The translations under genes were made by a program, and so were the position numbers. Below, in pieces: positions 26,919 through 37,900 of a DNA stretch of 64,000 nucleotides. The notes beneath the pieces are model-generated. The model was not told the DNA's origin, searched no databases, and saw nothing but the letters and a program-made list of their open reading frames with translations. The stretch is from Sphingobacterium sp. UGAL515B_05. GTDB lineage: Bacteria; Bacteroidota; Bacteroidia; Sphingobacteriales; Sphingobacteriaceae. The stretch is from the NCBI RefSeq assembly GCF_033097525.1, contig NZ_CP109907.1:992001-1056000 (forward strand). Direction: 5' to 3'. Positions within the stretch are counted from its first letter, which is position 1, and each line of letters opens with the position of its first letter.

Positions 26919-28130
26919 CTAAACCTTTACGTAGATTTTCTTCTTGTCCAACCAATAGCAGATTACCCACATCAACGTTAAGAAACATAGTGAATAGACA
27001 AAAGAACCAACTTCTGGTATCCCAGGGACTTTCGCGCAAACGTATTTATAGAACCAGGCAAAAGCGTCGACATATTTTTGCGTACCATCTTCTTTTACAC
27101 CATCAGGAATACGGAACAATCCCAAAAAGCGTGGTAGAATACCGCTCAATACAAAGATGAATAACGGATTTTTACCAAAAACATCAAAAAACTGGGTCAA
27201 TTTATTTTTGATACCCTGCACTTCAATAAACCAGATCATACCACCTAGTGTCATGGTTGCCAAACCTGTTGTATAGAGCACATAGGAACTCGTCCATATT
27301 TTTTTATTGATCGGAAAACCCAAGGCCCATATCCAAGCCAATACGACCAAAATAAATCCGGTCACAAACATCCCCGCCAGCAATTTAAAATGGGGCTCAT
27401 TAGAGGCCGGTACTTTGGACCACAGCCAATCCACCTGACCTTGCTTTTTAATAAATACACCAACTAAATAGCCAAAGACGACCTGAACAATTGTCGGCAA
27501 GGTACTCATCAGCCCTTCAGGATCAAATGGCACCCCCTCCCCTTTGTAGACATGCGGCAAACCCAGGATTGCTATATCATATTGTGTACCGAACCAGCCT
27601 TCTAAGCTATAGGGATCTGCTCCTCCGGCTATTGCACAAATTGCCCAATACAACAACAGTATGATTGCCGAGATCCAGATAATCATTTTTTCTTTAAAAT
27701 AATAAGCGAGAATCGACGCAAAGCAGTAGGCCACAGCAATACGTTGCAGTACACCAAAAATACGAATTCCCCGGCTCGGATCCGTTCCGTCCACCCATTG
27801 CTTAAACACCAATGCTGCACCATCCCATTTCACAAAAGGCCACCAATTGATGAAAAGTCCAATCGCAAAAATGAGGACCGTCCGTTTGATTACCTTTTGC
27901 CAAAATACTGCCGGTCCCGCCTCTTGCAAACGAGGTATAACAAAAGACATGGCATTACCTACTGCGAAAAGAAAAAAAGGAAAAACCAGGTCTGTAGGCG
28001 AGCATCCATGCCATTCTGCATGTTTTAGCGGTGCAAACATATGAGCCCATGTCCCTGGATTATTCACCATAATCATCAGTGCCACAGTAGCCCCACGAAA
28101 GACATCCAAGGAGTAATAGCGTTGTTTCAT
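26919..28130 (-). CDS. NagX/HGSNAT-like transmembrane acyltransferase
   Basis: A 403-residue membrane protein with about ten helices, resembling the heparan-alpha-glucosaminide N-acetyltransferase catalytic domain (YYSLDVFRGATVALMIMVNNP, then HAEWHGCSPTDLVFPFFLFAVGNAMSF with the conserved His and Asp). Bacterial homologues, often called NagX, occur in GlcNAc and glycan-utilisation loci and are thought to move an acyl group across the membrane onto an amino sugar or related acceptor. It is divergent from susC1 with a 382-base shared upstream region, which fits a role beside glycan uptake. The exact acceptor is unknown. Confidence 0.85.
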   Translation of the reverse strand: MKQRYYSLDVFRGATVALMIMVNNPGTWAHMFAPLKHAEWHGCSPTDLVFPFFLFAVGNAMSFVIPRLQEAGPAVFWQKVIKRTVLIFAIGLFINWWPFVKWDGAALVFKQWVDGTDPSRGIRIFGVLQRIAVAYCFASILAYYFKEKMIIWISAIILLLYWAICAIAGGADPYSLEGWFGTQYDIAILGLPHVYKGEGVPFDPEGLMSTLPTIVQVVFGYLVGVFIKKQGQVDWLWSKVPASNEPHFKLLAGMFVTGFILVVLAWIWALGFPINKKIWTSSYVLYTTGLATMTLGGMIWFIEVQGIKNKLTQFFDVFGKNPLFIFVLSGILPRFLGLFRIPDGVKEDGTQKYVDAFAWFYKYVCAKVPGIPEVGSFVYSLCFLTLMWVICYWLDKKKIYVKV

Positions 28131-28244
28131 AATCAGATTGTATAATTAAAAGGTAAATATAAGCTATTTGACATTCATTTTTATGCCTAATCTACAATTT
28201 AATTGCATAAACAGGAAAGTCAAATCATAACATTGTTACAATAA

Positions 28245-28254
28245 CAAACGTTTG
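28245..28254. promoter_or_regulatory. CG-centred LacI-type operator candidate upstream of susC1
   Basis: CAAACGTTTG is a perfect 10-base palindrome with a central CG, followed by CA (AACAAACGTTTGCA). It matches the pattern MAAMCGWTTGC shared with sites at 41684-41697 and 57211-57224. It lies 53 bases upstream of the susC1 -33 box, between susC1 and the divergent nagX-like gene. Confidence 0.45.
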
Positions 28255-28277
28255 CATGCATTTAATGACTAAGAATC

Positions 28278-28337
28278 AAATACTTTTTAAAAATATTTAA
28301 AAAGTATTTGGAACTTAACAGTAATTGACTAATTTTA
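28278..28337 (+). promoter_or_regulatory. ROK-box palindrome plus promoter of susC1D1
   Basis: This is the best of four copies: 14-bp perfect arms AAATACTTTTTAAA (28278-28291) and TTTAAAAAGTATTT (28296-28309) around the spacer AATA. The right arm runs into the -33 element TTTG (28307-28310), followed by a 19-base spacer and the -7 box TAATTTTA (28330-28337). Bound repressor would cover the -33 region. The predicted leader to the susC1 ATG is about 170 bases and includes the shared element at 28417. Confidence 0.7.
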
Positions 28338-28416
28338 GCCAACAACTTTTATACTAACCATATTTTGTTGTTTAAATAACAGCTTCAGAAATAACCGTCT
28401 GATCAGTAAAAAAATT

Positions 28417-28433
28417 ATTAACAAAAGTACCTT
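28417..28433 (+). repeat. 17-base leader element shared by susC1 and susC3
   Basis: ATTAACAAAAGTACCTT here differs at one position from ATTAAGAAAAGTACCTT at 41547-41563. Both lie in the predicted 5' untranslated leaders, downstream of the ROK-box promoters. The role is unknown; a regulatory RNA or protein-binding site is possible. Confidence 0.5.
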
Positions 28434-28512
28434 AGATTAACAGTGAACATGATGGGTAATCCCATGGATTTGCCAATCTCTAAACAACTTTATTAACCTT
28501 AAATAATAGAAA

Positions 28513-31500
28513 ATGAGTGTCTTTTACAAAAAAAGTGCGGGCTTAGCCCTATGCACGCTGTTTAGCGCAACATCCCTCTATGCGCAACAAACGGTCTCCG
28601 GAAAAGTCTCGGACAAAACAGGCCCTTTGGCGGGAGCTACAGTAGCAGTCAAGGGATCTATTGTCAAAACGCTTACCAATGAACACGGATCATTTAAAAT
28701 TGATGCCGAAAAAGGGCAGACAATCCGAATTTCAATGATAGGCTACAAAACCCAGGAAATTGTTGTCGGCTCCTCCACCACCCTCAAAATCGAATTAGAA
28801 AGCGATGAATCTTCTTTAGATGAAGTCGTTGTTACAGCCCTGGGGATCAAAAGAGATAAGAAATCTTTAGGTTATGCGACCGCAACTATTTCTTCTGATG
28901 ATCTTTTAAAAGCCGGAGCAACAGAAAACCCTTTTTTGGCTATGTACGGAAAAGCAGCAGGTGTTGGTATTAATATTGGTTCAGCTGGTCCAACAGGCGG
29001 TGTGAATATTCGTATCCGCGGTGCAGCGGGTTTAGAATCTGGTACAAATACTCGTCCATTATTCGTTGTTGACGGTGTACCACTTTACGATGAAAGCACA
29101 TCCATGGAATCTAGGGGATATGATCCATTGAATTCTTTTGATATGGGATCAGGCATCAACGATCTGAATGCCGAAGATATCGAGTCCATTGAGATCTTAA
29201 AAGGCGCAAAAGCAACAGTTCTCTACGGAAGTCAAGCTTTAAACGGTGTTGTGTTAGTCACAACAAAAAGCGGTAGAAAAACGAGAGGTTTAGGAATCCA
29301 GGTCAACCAACAAATTAGTATTGACAAACCGTTTACCTACATCGATTTCCAAAACGATTATGGATCAGGGGCTTCTACCAATGATCTTCAATATGCAACA
29401 GTCAACGGTAAAGAAGTTCGAAAGCTTCCTTTAAGCCGATTTAGCTTCGGTCCTAAGTTTGACAATTCAGACATTATGCTCTATGATAGCACAATGGGCA
29501 AATACACCGCATATCCTAATAACTTTATCGATTTTTTTCAAACCGCAGTTAATAATAGAACAAATATTGCTGTAGCTGGCGGGGGTGAGATTGGTAGTGC
29601 TCGTGCATCATACACCACAAACACATACAACGATATTTTACCAGGTTTCAAGCAGAAACAAAATACCTTTAGTTTCAACGGAAACTTCATGCCCTCAAAA
29701 TTTGCCAGTTTTGAATTTGTCAACAATTTATACAGCATAAATACCACCAACAGGCGCCCAAATATTCAACAATGGGTGGCTACAGGCTTAAATAGAGATT
29801 ATGATTACAATTGGATCAAAGGATTTTATCATGATGCAGATGGTTTTCGAAAAGATTTAGAGCCATATGGTCTATCAGGAAGTTCTCCTGGATATTGGCC
29901 AAATGCAACATCTAATATCTTATGGGAACAAAATGACAATAAGGACGAAGATAAAAAATTCCACTTGGTCAGCTCCATAAAGACCACCTTGCGGTTTAGC
30001 CCGCATGTTTCTTTCATAGGCCAAGCTTCCATTGATTATACCAATACGGATTTCATTACAGAAGATAAAATCATACGATTGACACCAAACAGAATAGGCG
30101 GTGGATATAAATGGACCAAAAGAAATACCACCGTCCAAAACTACCAAGGTCTCATGAAATATGAAAATACCTTCAATAAGGATTGGAATCTATTCGGTTT
30201 CGTCGGTGGAGCATATCAAAAAATTACCGACAACAACATGTATACCTCAACGGGTAATATGGGATTACTCTATCCAGATTGGTTCTCATTAAACAACGCA
30301 AACATTGCTAATTGGCCATCTGCGGGATCTAGGGGGCAAGTAATGAACAATGGTCGAGGATCTGACGTTTTATACAGCGTCCTAGGATCAGCTACATTAT
30401 CCTATAAAGAAAGTCATTATCTAGAAATTCAAGCTCGGAACGATTGGAATTCGACGTTACGTTCCCCTAAAAATTCATATTTCTACCCTGGTCTTTCCTA
30501 TACCTGGAATTTCTCCAATGATTTTAAAATTCCTAAATTACAGTACGGAAAACTTCGACTAGCCTGGGCAAATGTCGGCGGAGGACCTTTTACCGCAACA
30601 GGAAACCGCTATTTTGCAGATAATTCATTCAGAGTCAGCCAAATACCATATTCGTATGGCCCAATTTCAGTTACACCTCCAGAATCTCTCTTCTTAGAAG
30701 AAATAAAACCATTCCGAAAAAGAGAAATAGAACTAGGCTTTAATACAAGATGGTTTCAAAATAACCGTTTAGAGATTGATTACGCATTTTATAACAACAA
30801 TACCTACAACCAGATCATTCAACAGACGATATCCCCCACAACAGGCTATCCTATGGCAAGCATCAACACAGGTGACCTACGAAACTGGGGACATGAACTA
30901 TTTATCAAAGCTGCACCGATTGCCAACGAAAAATTCAGATGGGATTTAACATTAACAGCCGCAAATCAATTTTCAAAAATCGTAGCACTTTATCCGGGGC
31001 TCAAGCAAAAATACATTACAGGAAATAGTGGTTTCCAAGTCTGGGGTAAAGAGGGTGAACGGATTGGTGAAATCAGAGCATACGACTATAAACGCGATGA
31101 GAGTGGAAATAAAATTGTTGGTCCAAACGGATTATACCAATTATCTGATGCGGTCTCTTACATTGGAAAAAATGTCAATCCAGATATTTTCGGAGGATTT
31201 ATGAATGACTTCTTTTTCAAGGGATTTAATTTCCACCTTGGATTGGATTACAAGTTTGGCGGATCCGTATTTTCGTATACAAACAATTATTTAATGGGGA
31301 CTGGTGTTATTAAACAAAGTTTACCAGGTCGCGACGAAGAACATGGTGGAGTTGCTTATTATATCGACAAAAACAACAAATTTATTCAAACTCAACATAA
31401 CGCAGCAGCTCCATCGGATTCCAAAGATGGAATCATTTATCACGATGGTATAATTTTGGACGGTGTCATGGAAGCAAACGGCTCTTATGTAAAAAATAGC

Positions 31501-31818
31501 CAAATTGTTAGCGCGCCAACCTATTATGGCACATACATAAACGACCTCGGTACATCATGGCCACCAGATCGTTTGTATAAAAACGATTACATTAAATTTA
31601 GAGAAATATCTGTTTCATACACTATTCCTCAACGATGGGCAAACAATCTCAAACTTCAGAAGTTAACCTTGACAGCAGCGGCGAGAAATCTTGGTTACCT
31701 TTATAAGAGCATTCCAAACATTGACGCAGAAGCTGCACTAGGCGCGCAGTCTTACATCGAAAATTCATTCTATCCTTCTATTAGAACTTTTACTTTTGGA
31801 GTTAATGTTAGTTTTTAA
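28513..31818 (+). CDS. SusC-like TonB-dependent transporter (SusC1)
   Basis: A 1101-residue outer-membrane importer. The signal peptide (residues 1-24, ending LYA) is followed by a carboxypeptidase-D-regulatory-like domain (27-100), a TonB-box region with DEVVVTALGIKR, a plug domain (about 115-255, with RPLFVVDGVPL and IEILKGAKATVLYGSQALNGVVLVTTK), and a 22-strand barrel ending in VNVSF. It forms a pedal-bin complex with SusD1, encoded 17 bases downstream. The first 100 residues closely resemble those of the SusC-like proteins at 34935 and 41827, while the barrels differ. No dedicated regulator gene is adjacent; control through the upstream ROK-box is likely. Confidence 0.95.
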   Translation: MSVFYKKSAGLALCTLFSATSLYAQQTVSGKVSDKTGPLAGATVAVKGSIVKTLTNEHGSFKIDAEKGQTIRISMIGYKTQEIVVGSSTTLKIELESDESSLDEVVVTALGIKRDKKSLGYATATISSDDLLKAGATENPFLAMYGKAAGVGINIGSAGPTGGVNIRIRGAAGLESGTNTRPLFVVDGVPLYDESTSMESRGYDPLNSFDMGSGINDLNAEDIESIEILKGAKATVLYGSQALNGVVLVTTKSGRKTRGLGIQVNQQISIDKPFTYIDFQNDYGSGASTNDLQYATVNGKEVRKLPLSRFSFGPKFDNSDIMLYDSTMGKYTAYPNNFIDFFQTAVNNRTNIAVAGGGEIGSARASYTTNTYNDILPGFKQKQNTFSFNGNFMPSKFASFEFVNNLYSINTTNRRPNIQQWVATGLNRDYDYNWIKGFYHDADGFRKDLEPYGLSGSSPGYWPNATSNILWEQNDNKDEDKKFHLVSSIKTTLRFSPHVSFIGQASIDYTNTDFITEDKIIRLTPNRIGGGYKWTKRNTTVQNYQGLMKYENTFNKDWNLFGFVGGAYQKITDNNMYTSTGNMGLLYPDWFSLNNANIANWPSAGSRGQVMNNGRGSDVLYSVLGSATLSYKESHYLEIQARNDWNSTLRSPKNSYFYPGLSYTWNFSNDFKIPKLQYGKLRLAWANVGGGPFTATGNRYFADNSFRVSQIPYSYGPISVTPPESLFLEEIKPFRKREIELGFNTRWFQNNRLEIDYAFYNNNTYNQIIQQTISPTTGYPMASINTGDLRNWGHELFIKAAPIANEKFRWDLTLTAANQFSKIVALYPGLKQKYITGNSGFQVWGKEGERIGEIRAYDYKRDESGNKIVGPNGLYQLSDAVSYIGKNVNPDIFGGFMNDFFFKGFNFHLGLDYKFGGSVFSYTNNYLMGTGVIKQSLPGRDEEHGGVAYYIDKNNKFIQTQHNAAAPSDSKDGIIYHDGIILDGVMEANGSYVKNSQIVSAPTYYGTYINDLGTSWPPDRLYKNDYIKFREISVSYTIPQRWANNLKLQKLTLTAAARNLGYLYKSIPNIDAEAALGAQSYIENSFYPSIRTFTFGVNVSF

Positions 31819-31835
31819 CCAGAAAAAAATCAATT

Positions 31836-33590
31836 ATGAAAAAAATATCAGTATTACTAGCCTCCGCTTGTATCCTATTTAGTGGATGCAAAAAGACATT
31901 AGATAAAGAGTTTTATAATCCAGAAAATTACAACAAAACTGGGAATCTATTTAGCGGTTTATTCTCTTCAACACTCTATAAATGGAAAACTTATGTCCAA
32001 GATTATGGCGAATGGTGGTGGGAAATTGCTGGTACGGGCGCTTTGGGGGTATCCGGATATTCCCAAGTATCACAACGTTACATTACCGATCGCTATGCTT
32101 GGTTTGGATTATACGATGATCTCTCGGGTGCAAATGCTTTCGGTAGCGAAAATCAATTATGGCAAAATAGATTTGGGAGCTTTTATAAAAACGCGAATGC
32201 TTGGCCAGTTATTCAAGACAACCTAAGTAAGGTTTCAGGACAAGAATTAGATAATAATATTATCTATTATCATCTAATAACCGTTATCAAGGACTATGCT
32301 GCATTAATGACTGTTGATTTTTACAATGCAATTCCTTATTCAGAAGCATTTCGCGGAAAAGAACGCGTATTTTTCCCAAAGTATGACGACCCCAAAGATA
32401 TATATATCAGCGTCTTAAACGATTTAAAGAAAATCTCGGAAGAACTGCCAGCGGTCCAGTCGAAAATGACTCCTTCGGCTATTGCTGTTTTCCAAAATCA
32501 GGATATCGCCTTCCATGGGGATATTAATAAATGGATCCAATATATGAACGCTCTACGTTTGAAATATGCGCTTCGCATTTCTGGTGTAGATGAAGCTACT
32601 GCTAAGACACATATTAACGATGTATTGTCCAAAAACAATTTACCACAGACTGACATGGTTTGGCAAATGCCTTATAAATTGGATGTAAAAGGAGGTGGAG
32701 AATGGACAAGAGGATTGTTCGAAGCTTGGCCTGGAACTTTTATTACCGATATCATAATGAAACGAATGAATTATGGTACTACGAAATACGAAGCCGGAAC
32801 AGATGATCCTAGGTTACCTGTTATAGCATTTCCGACCAAATACAGTGATTTCGCAAATAGTATTGGCGATTATAGAGGGGTCAGCATGAATGCGGACGCT
32901 CAAAAAGCACCGTATACCGCTGGAGATAAATACTATACTGGAGGATTGGACGGAGATATTAATGAGCATTTCAAACAAAATTCCAAATCGTTTTATAATT
33001 TTGCGACGATTACGATGAATAATGTATTTCCTGTGTATATGATGACCAAAGCGGAAGTCGATTTGGTACTTGCTGAAATCTCATTAAAAAACTTAGGTAA
33101 TACAGGAAAAACCGCAAGTGAGCACATCAAAAATGCAATCGGCAACTCTACAGATTTTTGGTATGCGCGCAACGCAGAAAGTTCTTTCGCAACAAGCCAA
33201 AAGATATTACACCCGACAAAACCAGACGCAGGAACAGTTTCGAGCTATGCCAATATTGTTGCCACCAAATACAATGCGAAAACAAGCACAGATGATAAAC
33301 TCGAAATTATTATGCAGCAAAAGTATATTCACCTGAATATCATGTGCCCTTACGAATTATGGACCGAACTGCGTCGTACGAGACATCCAAAATTGGAACC
33401 GATGACCTTCAACGGAAAAGTGATGAAACCACTTCCTGAACGTCTTAGATACCCCACAGGGGAGCAAGAAACAAATCCAGACAATTATGCAAAAGTCAAA
33501 TCGGATGATAATTTCACAAACCCGATCTTTTGGGTACCGCAAAATTTAAGAAATGTCAACCCTTATTGGAGCAATTCCAATTTCGAATAG
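31836..33590 (+). CDS. SusD-like surface glycan-binding lipoprotein (SusD1)
   Basis: A 584-residue lipoprotein with lipobox LFSGC. Its sequence style (TKAEVDLVLAEISLK, HLNIMCPYELWTELRRTRHPKLEP, a C-terminal FWVPQNLRNVNPYW) fits the SusD-like_2 group. It caps the SusC1 barrel and captures oligosaccharides on the cell surface. It is longer than the SusD-like proteins at 38319 and 45064. It is followed by a terminator, so susC1-susD1 is a closed two-gene operon. Confidence 0.92.
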   Translation: MKKISVLLASACILFSGCKKTLDKEFYNPENYNKTGNLFSGLFSSTLYKWKTYVQDYGEWWWEIAGTGALGVSGYSQVSQRYITDRYAWFGLYDDLSGANAFGSENQLWQNRFGSFYKNANAWPVIQDNLSKVSGQELDNNIIYYHLITVIKDYAALMTVDFYNAIPYSEAFRGKERVFFPKYDDPKDIYISVLNDLKKISEELPAVQSKMTPSAIAVFQNQDIAFHGDINKWIQYMNALRLKYALRISGVDEATAKTHINDVLSKNNLPQTDMVWQMPYKLDVKGGGEWTRGLFEAWPGTFITDIIMKRMNYGTTKYEAGTDDPRLPVIAFPTKYSDFANSIGDYRGVSMNADAQKAPYTAGDKYYTGGLDGDINEHFKQNSKSFYNFATITMNNVFPVYMMTKAEVDLVLAEISLKNLGNTGKTASEHIKNAIGNSTDFWYARNAESSFATSQKILHPTKPDAGTVSSYANIVATKYNAKTSTDDKLEIIMQQKYIHLNIMCPYELWTELRRTRHPKLEPMTFNGKVMKPLPERLRYPTGEQETNPDNYAKVKSDDNFTNPIFWVPQNLRNVNPYWSNSNFE

Positions 33591-33614
33591 CACATCATCT
33601 TATAGAGTAAACGG

Positions 33615-33639
33615 AAGCCTAGATCAAAACTCTAGGCTT
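33615..33639 (+). terminator. Terminator after susD1
   Basis: A perfect 9-bp stem (AAGCCTAGA at 33615-33623, TCTAGGCTT at 33631-33639) with a 7-base loop, followed by T-rich sequence that itself begins the next ROK-box. Only a few bases separate the end of one operon from the operator of the next. Confidence 0.8.
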
Positions 33640-33641
33640 TC

Positions 33642-33700
33642 TACTTTTTAAACTATTTTAAAAAGTATTTTGAACTTACAATAAAAATTATTTATCTTTA
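33642..33700 (+). promoter_or_regulatory. ROK-box palindrome plus promoter of rok1-susC2-susD2
   Basis: Arms TACTTTTTAAA (33642-33652) and TTTAAAAAGTA (33657-33667) are a perfect 11-bp inverted repeat with spacer CTAT. TTTG of the -33 element is at 33669-33672, then a 20-base spacer and TATCTTTA at 33693-33700. The start site would be about 40 bases before rok1. Position suggests that Rok1 controls its own operon. Confidence 0.7.
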
Positions 33701-33745
33701 TAATACAATTATAACCATTTCTTTCACAAGCCAATTATACCGACG

Positions 33746-34909
33746 ATGAAAGCTGACATATTACGATTATTATATTATAATGAGATGCAATCTATTGCTG
33801 AAATCTCAAAAAATCTTTCCAAAAGCACCCCAATTGTTACAAAAACGATTAACGAGCTTGTTAAAGAAGGCCTTATCCTTGACAACGGTCTTGGAGAATC
33901 CACAGGAGGAAGACGAGCGTCACAATATGGTTTAAATAAGCAGCTCCCGCATTTAATTGCAAGTATTGCAATTGACCAGTACTACAGTTCCTTCACGATA
34001 TCCGACCTGAGCCACAATATCATCGCGCAACACAAAGATGTCGCTATCAACCTGAAAGAACAGAATGCCGGAGAATTGATTCTCCAACATTTAGAGCAGC
34101 TCATAGCAACAAATCAAATCGACGTAAAACATATCATCGGTGTAGGCATCAGCATGCCCGGGTTCGTGAATCCTGAAGAAAAAATAAACGACTCCTATCC
34201 AAAAAATTCTTCACTCCATCATCTTTACAAACAGATTGAAGAAAGGCTAAATATCACCACCGTCATTGATAACGATTCACGGTGTATCGCGTGGGCCGAA
34301 AAAGAATTTGGCCATGGTGTTGATATTGCACATACACTGGTCATCAATCTCAACTGGGGTGTCGGTCTTGGGATCATCATAAATGGTGAAATTTTTAAAG
34401 GAGCAACTGGTTTTGCCGGCGAATTCAGCCACATCCCGCTTTCGGACAAAAACACCCTATGTTCCTGTGGCAAACGAGGCTGTTTGGAAGTTGAAGCCTC
34501 GTTAAATGCAGCAATACAAAATACAGAATCTGATATCGAAAATGGGGAGTATTCCATCTACTCCACGTTCGCAAAAGCAGGTCAAAATAAATCTGATGCT
34601 TTAATTGAAGCTGCAAAACTTGGGGATCAAATTGCCATCAATAACCTCGGAAAAATAGGTTACATGTTAGGCAAAGGGATTTCAACATTATTGCATATCC
34701 TCAATCCGAACAAAATAATAATCAGTGGACGCGGTGCTGAAGTGGGAGATATCATAGCGCCTCAAATACAGGTTGCCATTAACGAATTCAGTATCCCAAA
34801 AATAGCGAAGATGACAACCATTGAAATATCTTCACTTCATAAAGATGCACAGCAAATGGGAACTGCGGCGCTGGTTGCGGATCATCTGATCGATAACATT
34901 ATAAACTAA
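33746..34909 (+). CDS. ROK-family transcriptional regulator (Rok1)
   Basis: A 387-residue NagC/Mlc-type regulator. An N-terminal winged helix (residues 5-60: SIAEISKNLSKSTPIVTKTINELVKEG) precedes a ROK domain with the zinc motif CSCGKRGCLE (C239, C241, C246, with H229) and GEFSHIPL. The N-terminal ATP loop DxGGT of sugar kinases is absent (IASIAIDQYY), so it is a regulator and not a kinase. It is the first gene of an operon with susC2 (25-base gap) and susD2. Close similarity to Rok2 at 40120 is obvious along the whole length. The ligand is probably a monosaccharide or its phosphate. Confidence 0.93.
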   Translation: MKADILRLLYYNEMQSIAEISKNLSKSTPIVTKTINELVKEGLILDNGLGESTGGRRASQYGLNKQLPHLIASIAIDQYYSSFTISDLSHNIIAQHKDVAINLKEQNAGELILQHLEQLIATNQIDVKHIIGVGISMPGFVNPEEKINDSYPKNSSLHHLYKQIEERLNITTVIDNDSRCIAWAEKEFGHGVDIAHTLVINLNWGVGLGIIINGEIFKGATGFAGEFSHIPLSDKNTLCSCGKRGCLEVEASLNAAIQNTESDIENGEYSIYSTFAKAGQNKSDALIEAAKLGDQIAINNLGKIGYMLGKGISTLLHILNPNKIIISGRGAEVGDIIAPQIQVAINEFSIPKIAKMTTIEISSLHKDAQQMGTAALVADHLIDNIIN

Positions 34910-34934
34910 ATCAATTTCATATAACACCTATTCT

Positions 34935-37900
34935 ATGAGTCTATTTCAAAAAAAAGCTGCAGGAATAGCACTGTGCACTGTCTTTAGTGTTACATCGCTA
35001 TACGCACAGCAATCTCTCACCGGTACGGTAAGGGATGCAAACGGACCTATCGCTGGAGTCTCTGTTTCAGTAAAGGGATCAAACCGGGCAACACAAACCA
35101 GCGATAACGGAACTTTCTCCATCCGAGCTAGTCAAGGTGAAACGTTACGGATCTCAATTGTAGGCTATAAACCACAGGAAATCCAGGTAACAAACACGAC
35201 AAATTATGATGTCATCCTCTCCAACGATGACTCTACCCTGGATGAAGTTGTTGTTACCGCACTGGGAATCAAACGCGAAGCCAAATCGCTCGGCTATTCC
35301 GTCCAAAAAGTCGGTGGAAAAGAACTGACACAAACCAATGCACCTACCGTGGCTACTGGACTCATGGGAAAAGTATCCGGTATGAACATCAGTTTGTCAA
35401 ATGGGGTTGAGGGTGGATCACAACGTGTTGTGATACGCGGTGCAGCTTCGCTTACAGGAGCAAACCAACCGTTATACGTTATTGACGGAATGCCGATAGA
35501 TAACAATCAAATTACTAGCAAAGGAAATGATATCACCAAAGCAAATGGTTCTTATCAGGATTGGGGATCCATACTAAACTTCATAAATGCAGATGATATT
35601 GAAGAAGTCAGTGTCCTTAAAGGGCCTACTGCCGCTGCTTTATATGGTGCACGTGGTGGTAATGGTGTAGTCCTGATCACGACAAAGAAAGGAAAGCTAA
35701 AAGAGGGGCTCGGAATTGATTATAACTATTCCTTCCGTTCGAATGATCCCTATCGCTACCAAGACATGCAGAATAAATATGGTTACGGCGGCGCAATTGC
35801 ACTCTATTCAGCCGTACCTACTCTGCCAGTGGATGCTAAAGGCCAAGTGAGATATCCAGGCGCAGACCCTTGGTCGGGCACCAATATTACGGATCAAAAA
35901 TGGTTAAGCCATGGTGCGGTACCCGGTGGTAAAAACACCTGGGATTATTTTAGCTGGTATGGTACAGGCGCCTCCTGGGGAGCTGAAATGAAAGGTCAAG
36001 AAATCCTATGGTGGGATGGAACAAAACGGAACTATTCTCCTCAGCCCGATAATATCAAATCATTTTACCGGTCAGGAAATACCCAAACCCATAATGTTGC
36101 CTTCAGTGGTGCGAATGACCTCGGAAGTGTCCGTCTATCCTACACCCGCCAAAATAACACCTCCATTATTCCCAATAGTAACTTTAATAACAACACCTTC
36201 AACTTAGGAACCAACGTCAAAATATCTAAAAAAGTTACCGCGGATGTTTCTGCTAGTTACATTAATTACTACCGCCTGAATTCTCCAGATGTAGGGAATA
36301 GCAACAACTCATGGGGTAAATTTTCGACATACGGTATGTCTAGAGATTATAAAAATCTTGAAAAGGATATTTACCGCAATGCTGACGGCAGCAAGAACTT
36401 ATTGGATGGATCAGTTTACAATATGGGATACCCCTATGGCGGCTATGGAAAAGATTTATACTGGAATATCTTCATGAATAATACAGAGTTAAATCGCGAC
36501 CAGCTCTTAGGAACCGTCAAGTTAAATGCAGAATTAACAGACTGGCTGACCTTAATGGGTAGAGCTTCCGGAAATTTCTCTTCGGATGAATTTGACAAGA
36601 AATACTATCCTACTGATAAAGAAGGACTGCAAGGGCAATATGGGCATGAACTCTATAAATCCACCGATCGTAACCTCGATTTCCTAGCGACGGCACATAA
36701 AGATAATTTAAATGGATCTAAATTCAGTGGAAGTATTTCGGCAGGTGCCAGTTCATGGAAATCAAATTACCGCGGAATACAGGGATTCAACGCAGGCCCA
36801 TTCAATGATCCGTTTTTATTTTATCTTGCCAATATAAACAAAACGGGTTCCATATCCGGATTTATCCCTGTTGAGGAGCGAATGGAACAACAGATTAACT
36901 CTCTTTTCGGTATTGCCAACATATCGTATGACAACTTCCTCTTCTTCGAAGGAACATTTAGAAATGACTGGGCTTCAACGTTACCGAGCAAAACAAGGAG
37001 TTATAACTACCCGGCAGCATCTTTGAGTTATGTCTTCACAGAGAAGTGGAACAACAAACCCAGCTGGTTAGATTATGGTAAATTGCGTGCTGCATTCGCA
37101 AAAAGTGCAATCGGAACCAAACCTTATCAAACATCCTATATCTACGCAACCGGAACATTCAATGGTCAAGCCCTGAGAAAAATTTCCAACAATCTACTTC
37201 CTGTAGATCTATTGAAACCCCAACGCTCTACATCCTATGAGATCGGAACAGACCTGAGCTTCTTGAAAAACCGTTTGGGATTAACATTTACCTATTACAA
37301 AGTTAATTCAACCGATCAGATTATCGACCTAAATGTCGCTCCATCATCCGGTGTGACAGGGGTACGGACAAATTCTGGAGAGCTTCAAAACCAAGGTTAT
37401 GAATTTACTTTAAGAGCCACTCCGATCAAAACACAGGATTTCTCCTGGGATTTAACGCTTAACGGTGCACACAACAGAAATAAACTCGTTAAGTTGGCTC
37501 CAGGTATTGACGAATACTACTTAGATGAAATGTTCGGAAATGAGGGTGTTACGATGAAAGTTAAAGTTGGAGACAATTTTGGAACTATCTATGGAACAGA
37601 CTTTGCATACCATGAGAAAACTGGTCAGCCAATTGTTGAGCGTGTGTTGGACGGACAGGGTAACCCTACGGGTACGCGCTACAAAGTGACGACCAATCAA
37701 GTACCCATTGGAAATGCGAATCCAAAATTAACGGGCGGGTTAGGCACAAACCTTCGTTACAAAGATTTCTCACTCTATGCACTTGTTGACTTCAAATGGG
37801 GTGGAGATATCTGGAGTGGAAGCTATTCCACTGCGATGGGTAATGGATTAGCTCCGGAAACCTTATTGGAAAGAGATGGCGGTGGTTTAGCATATACTTA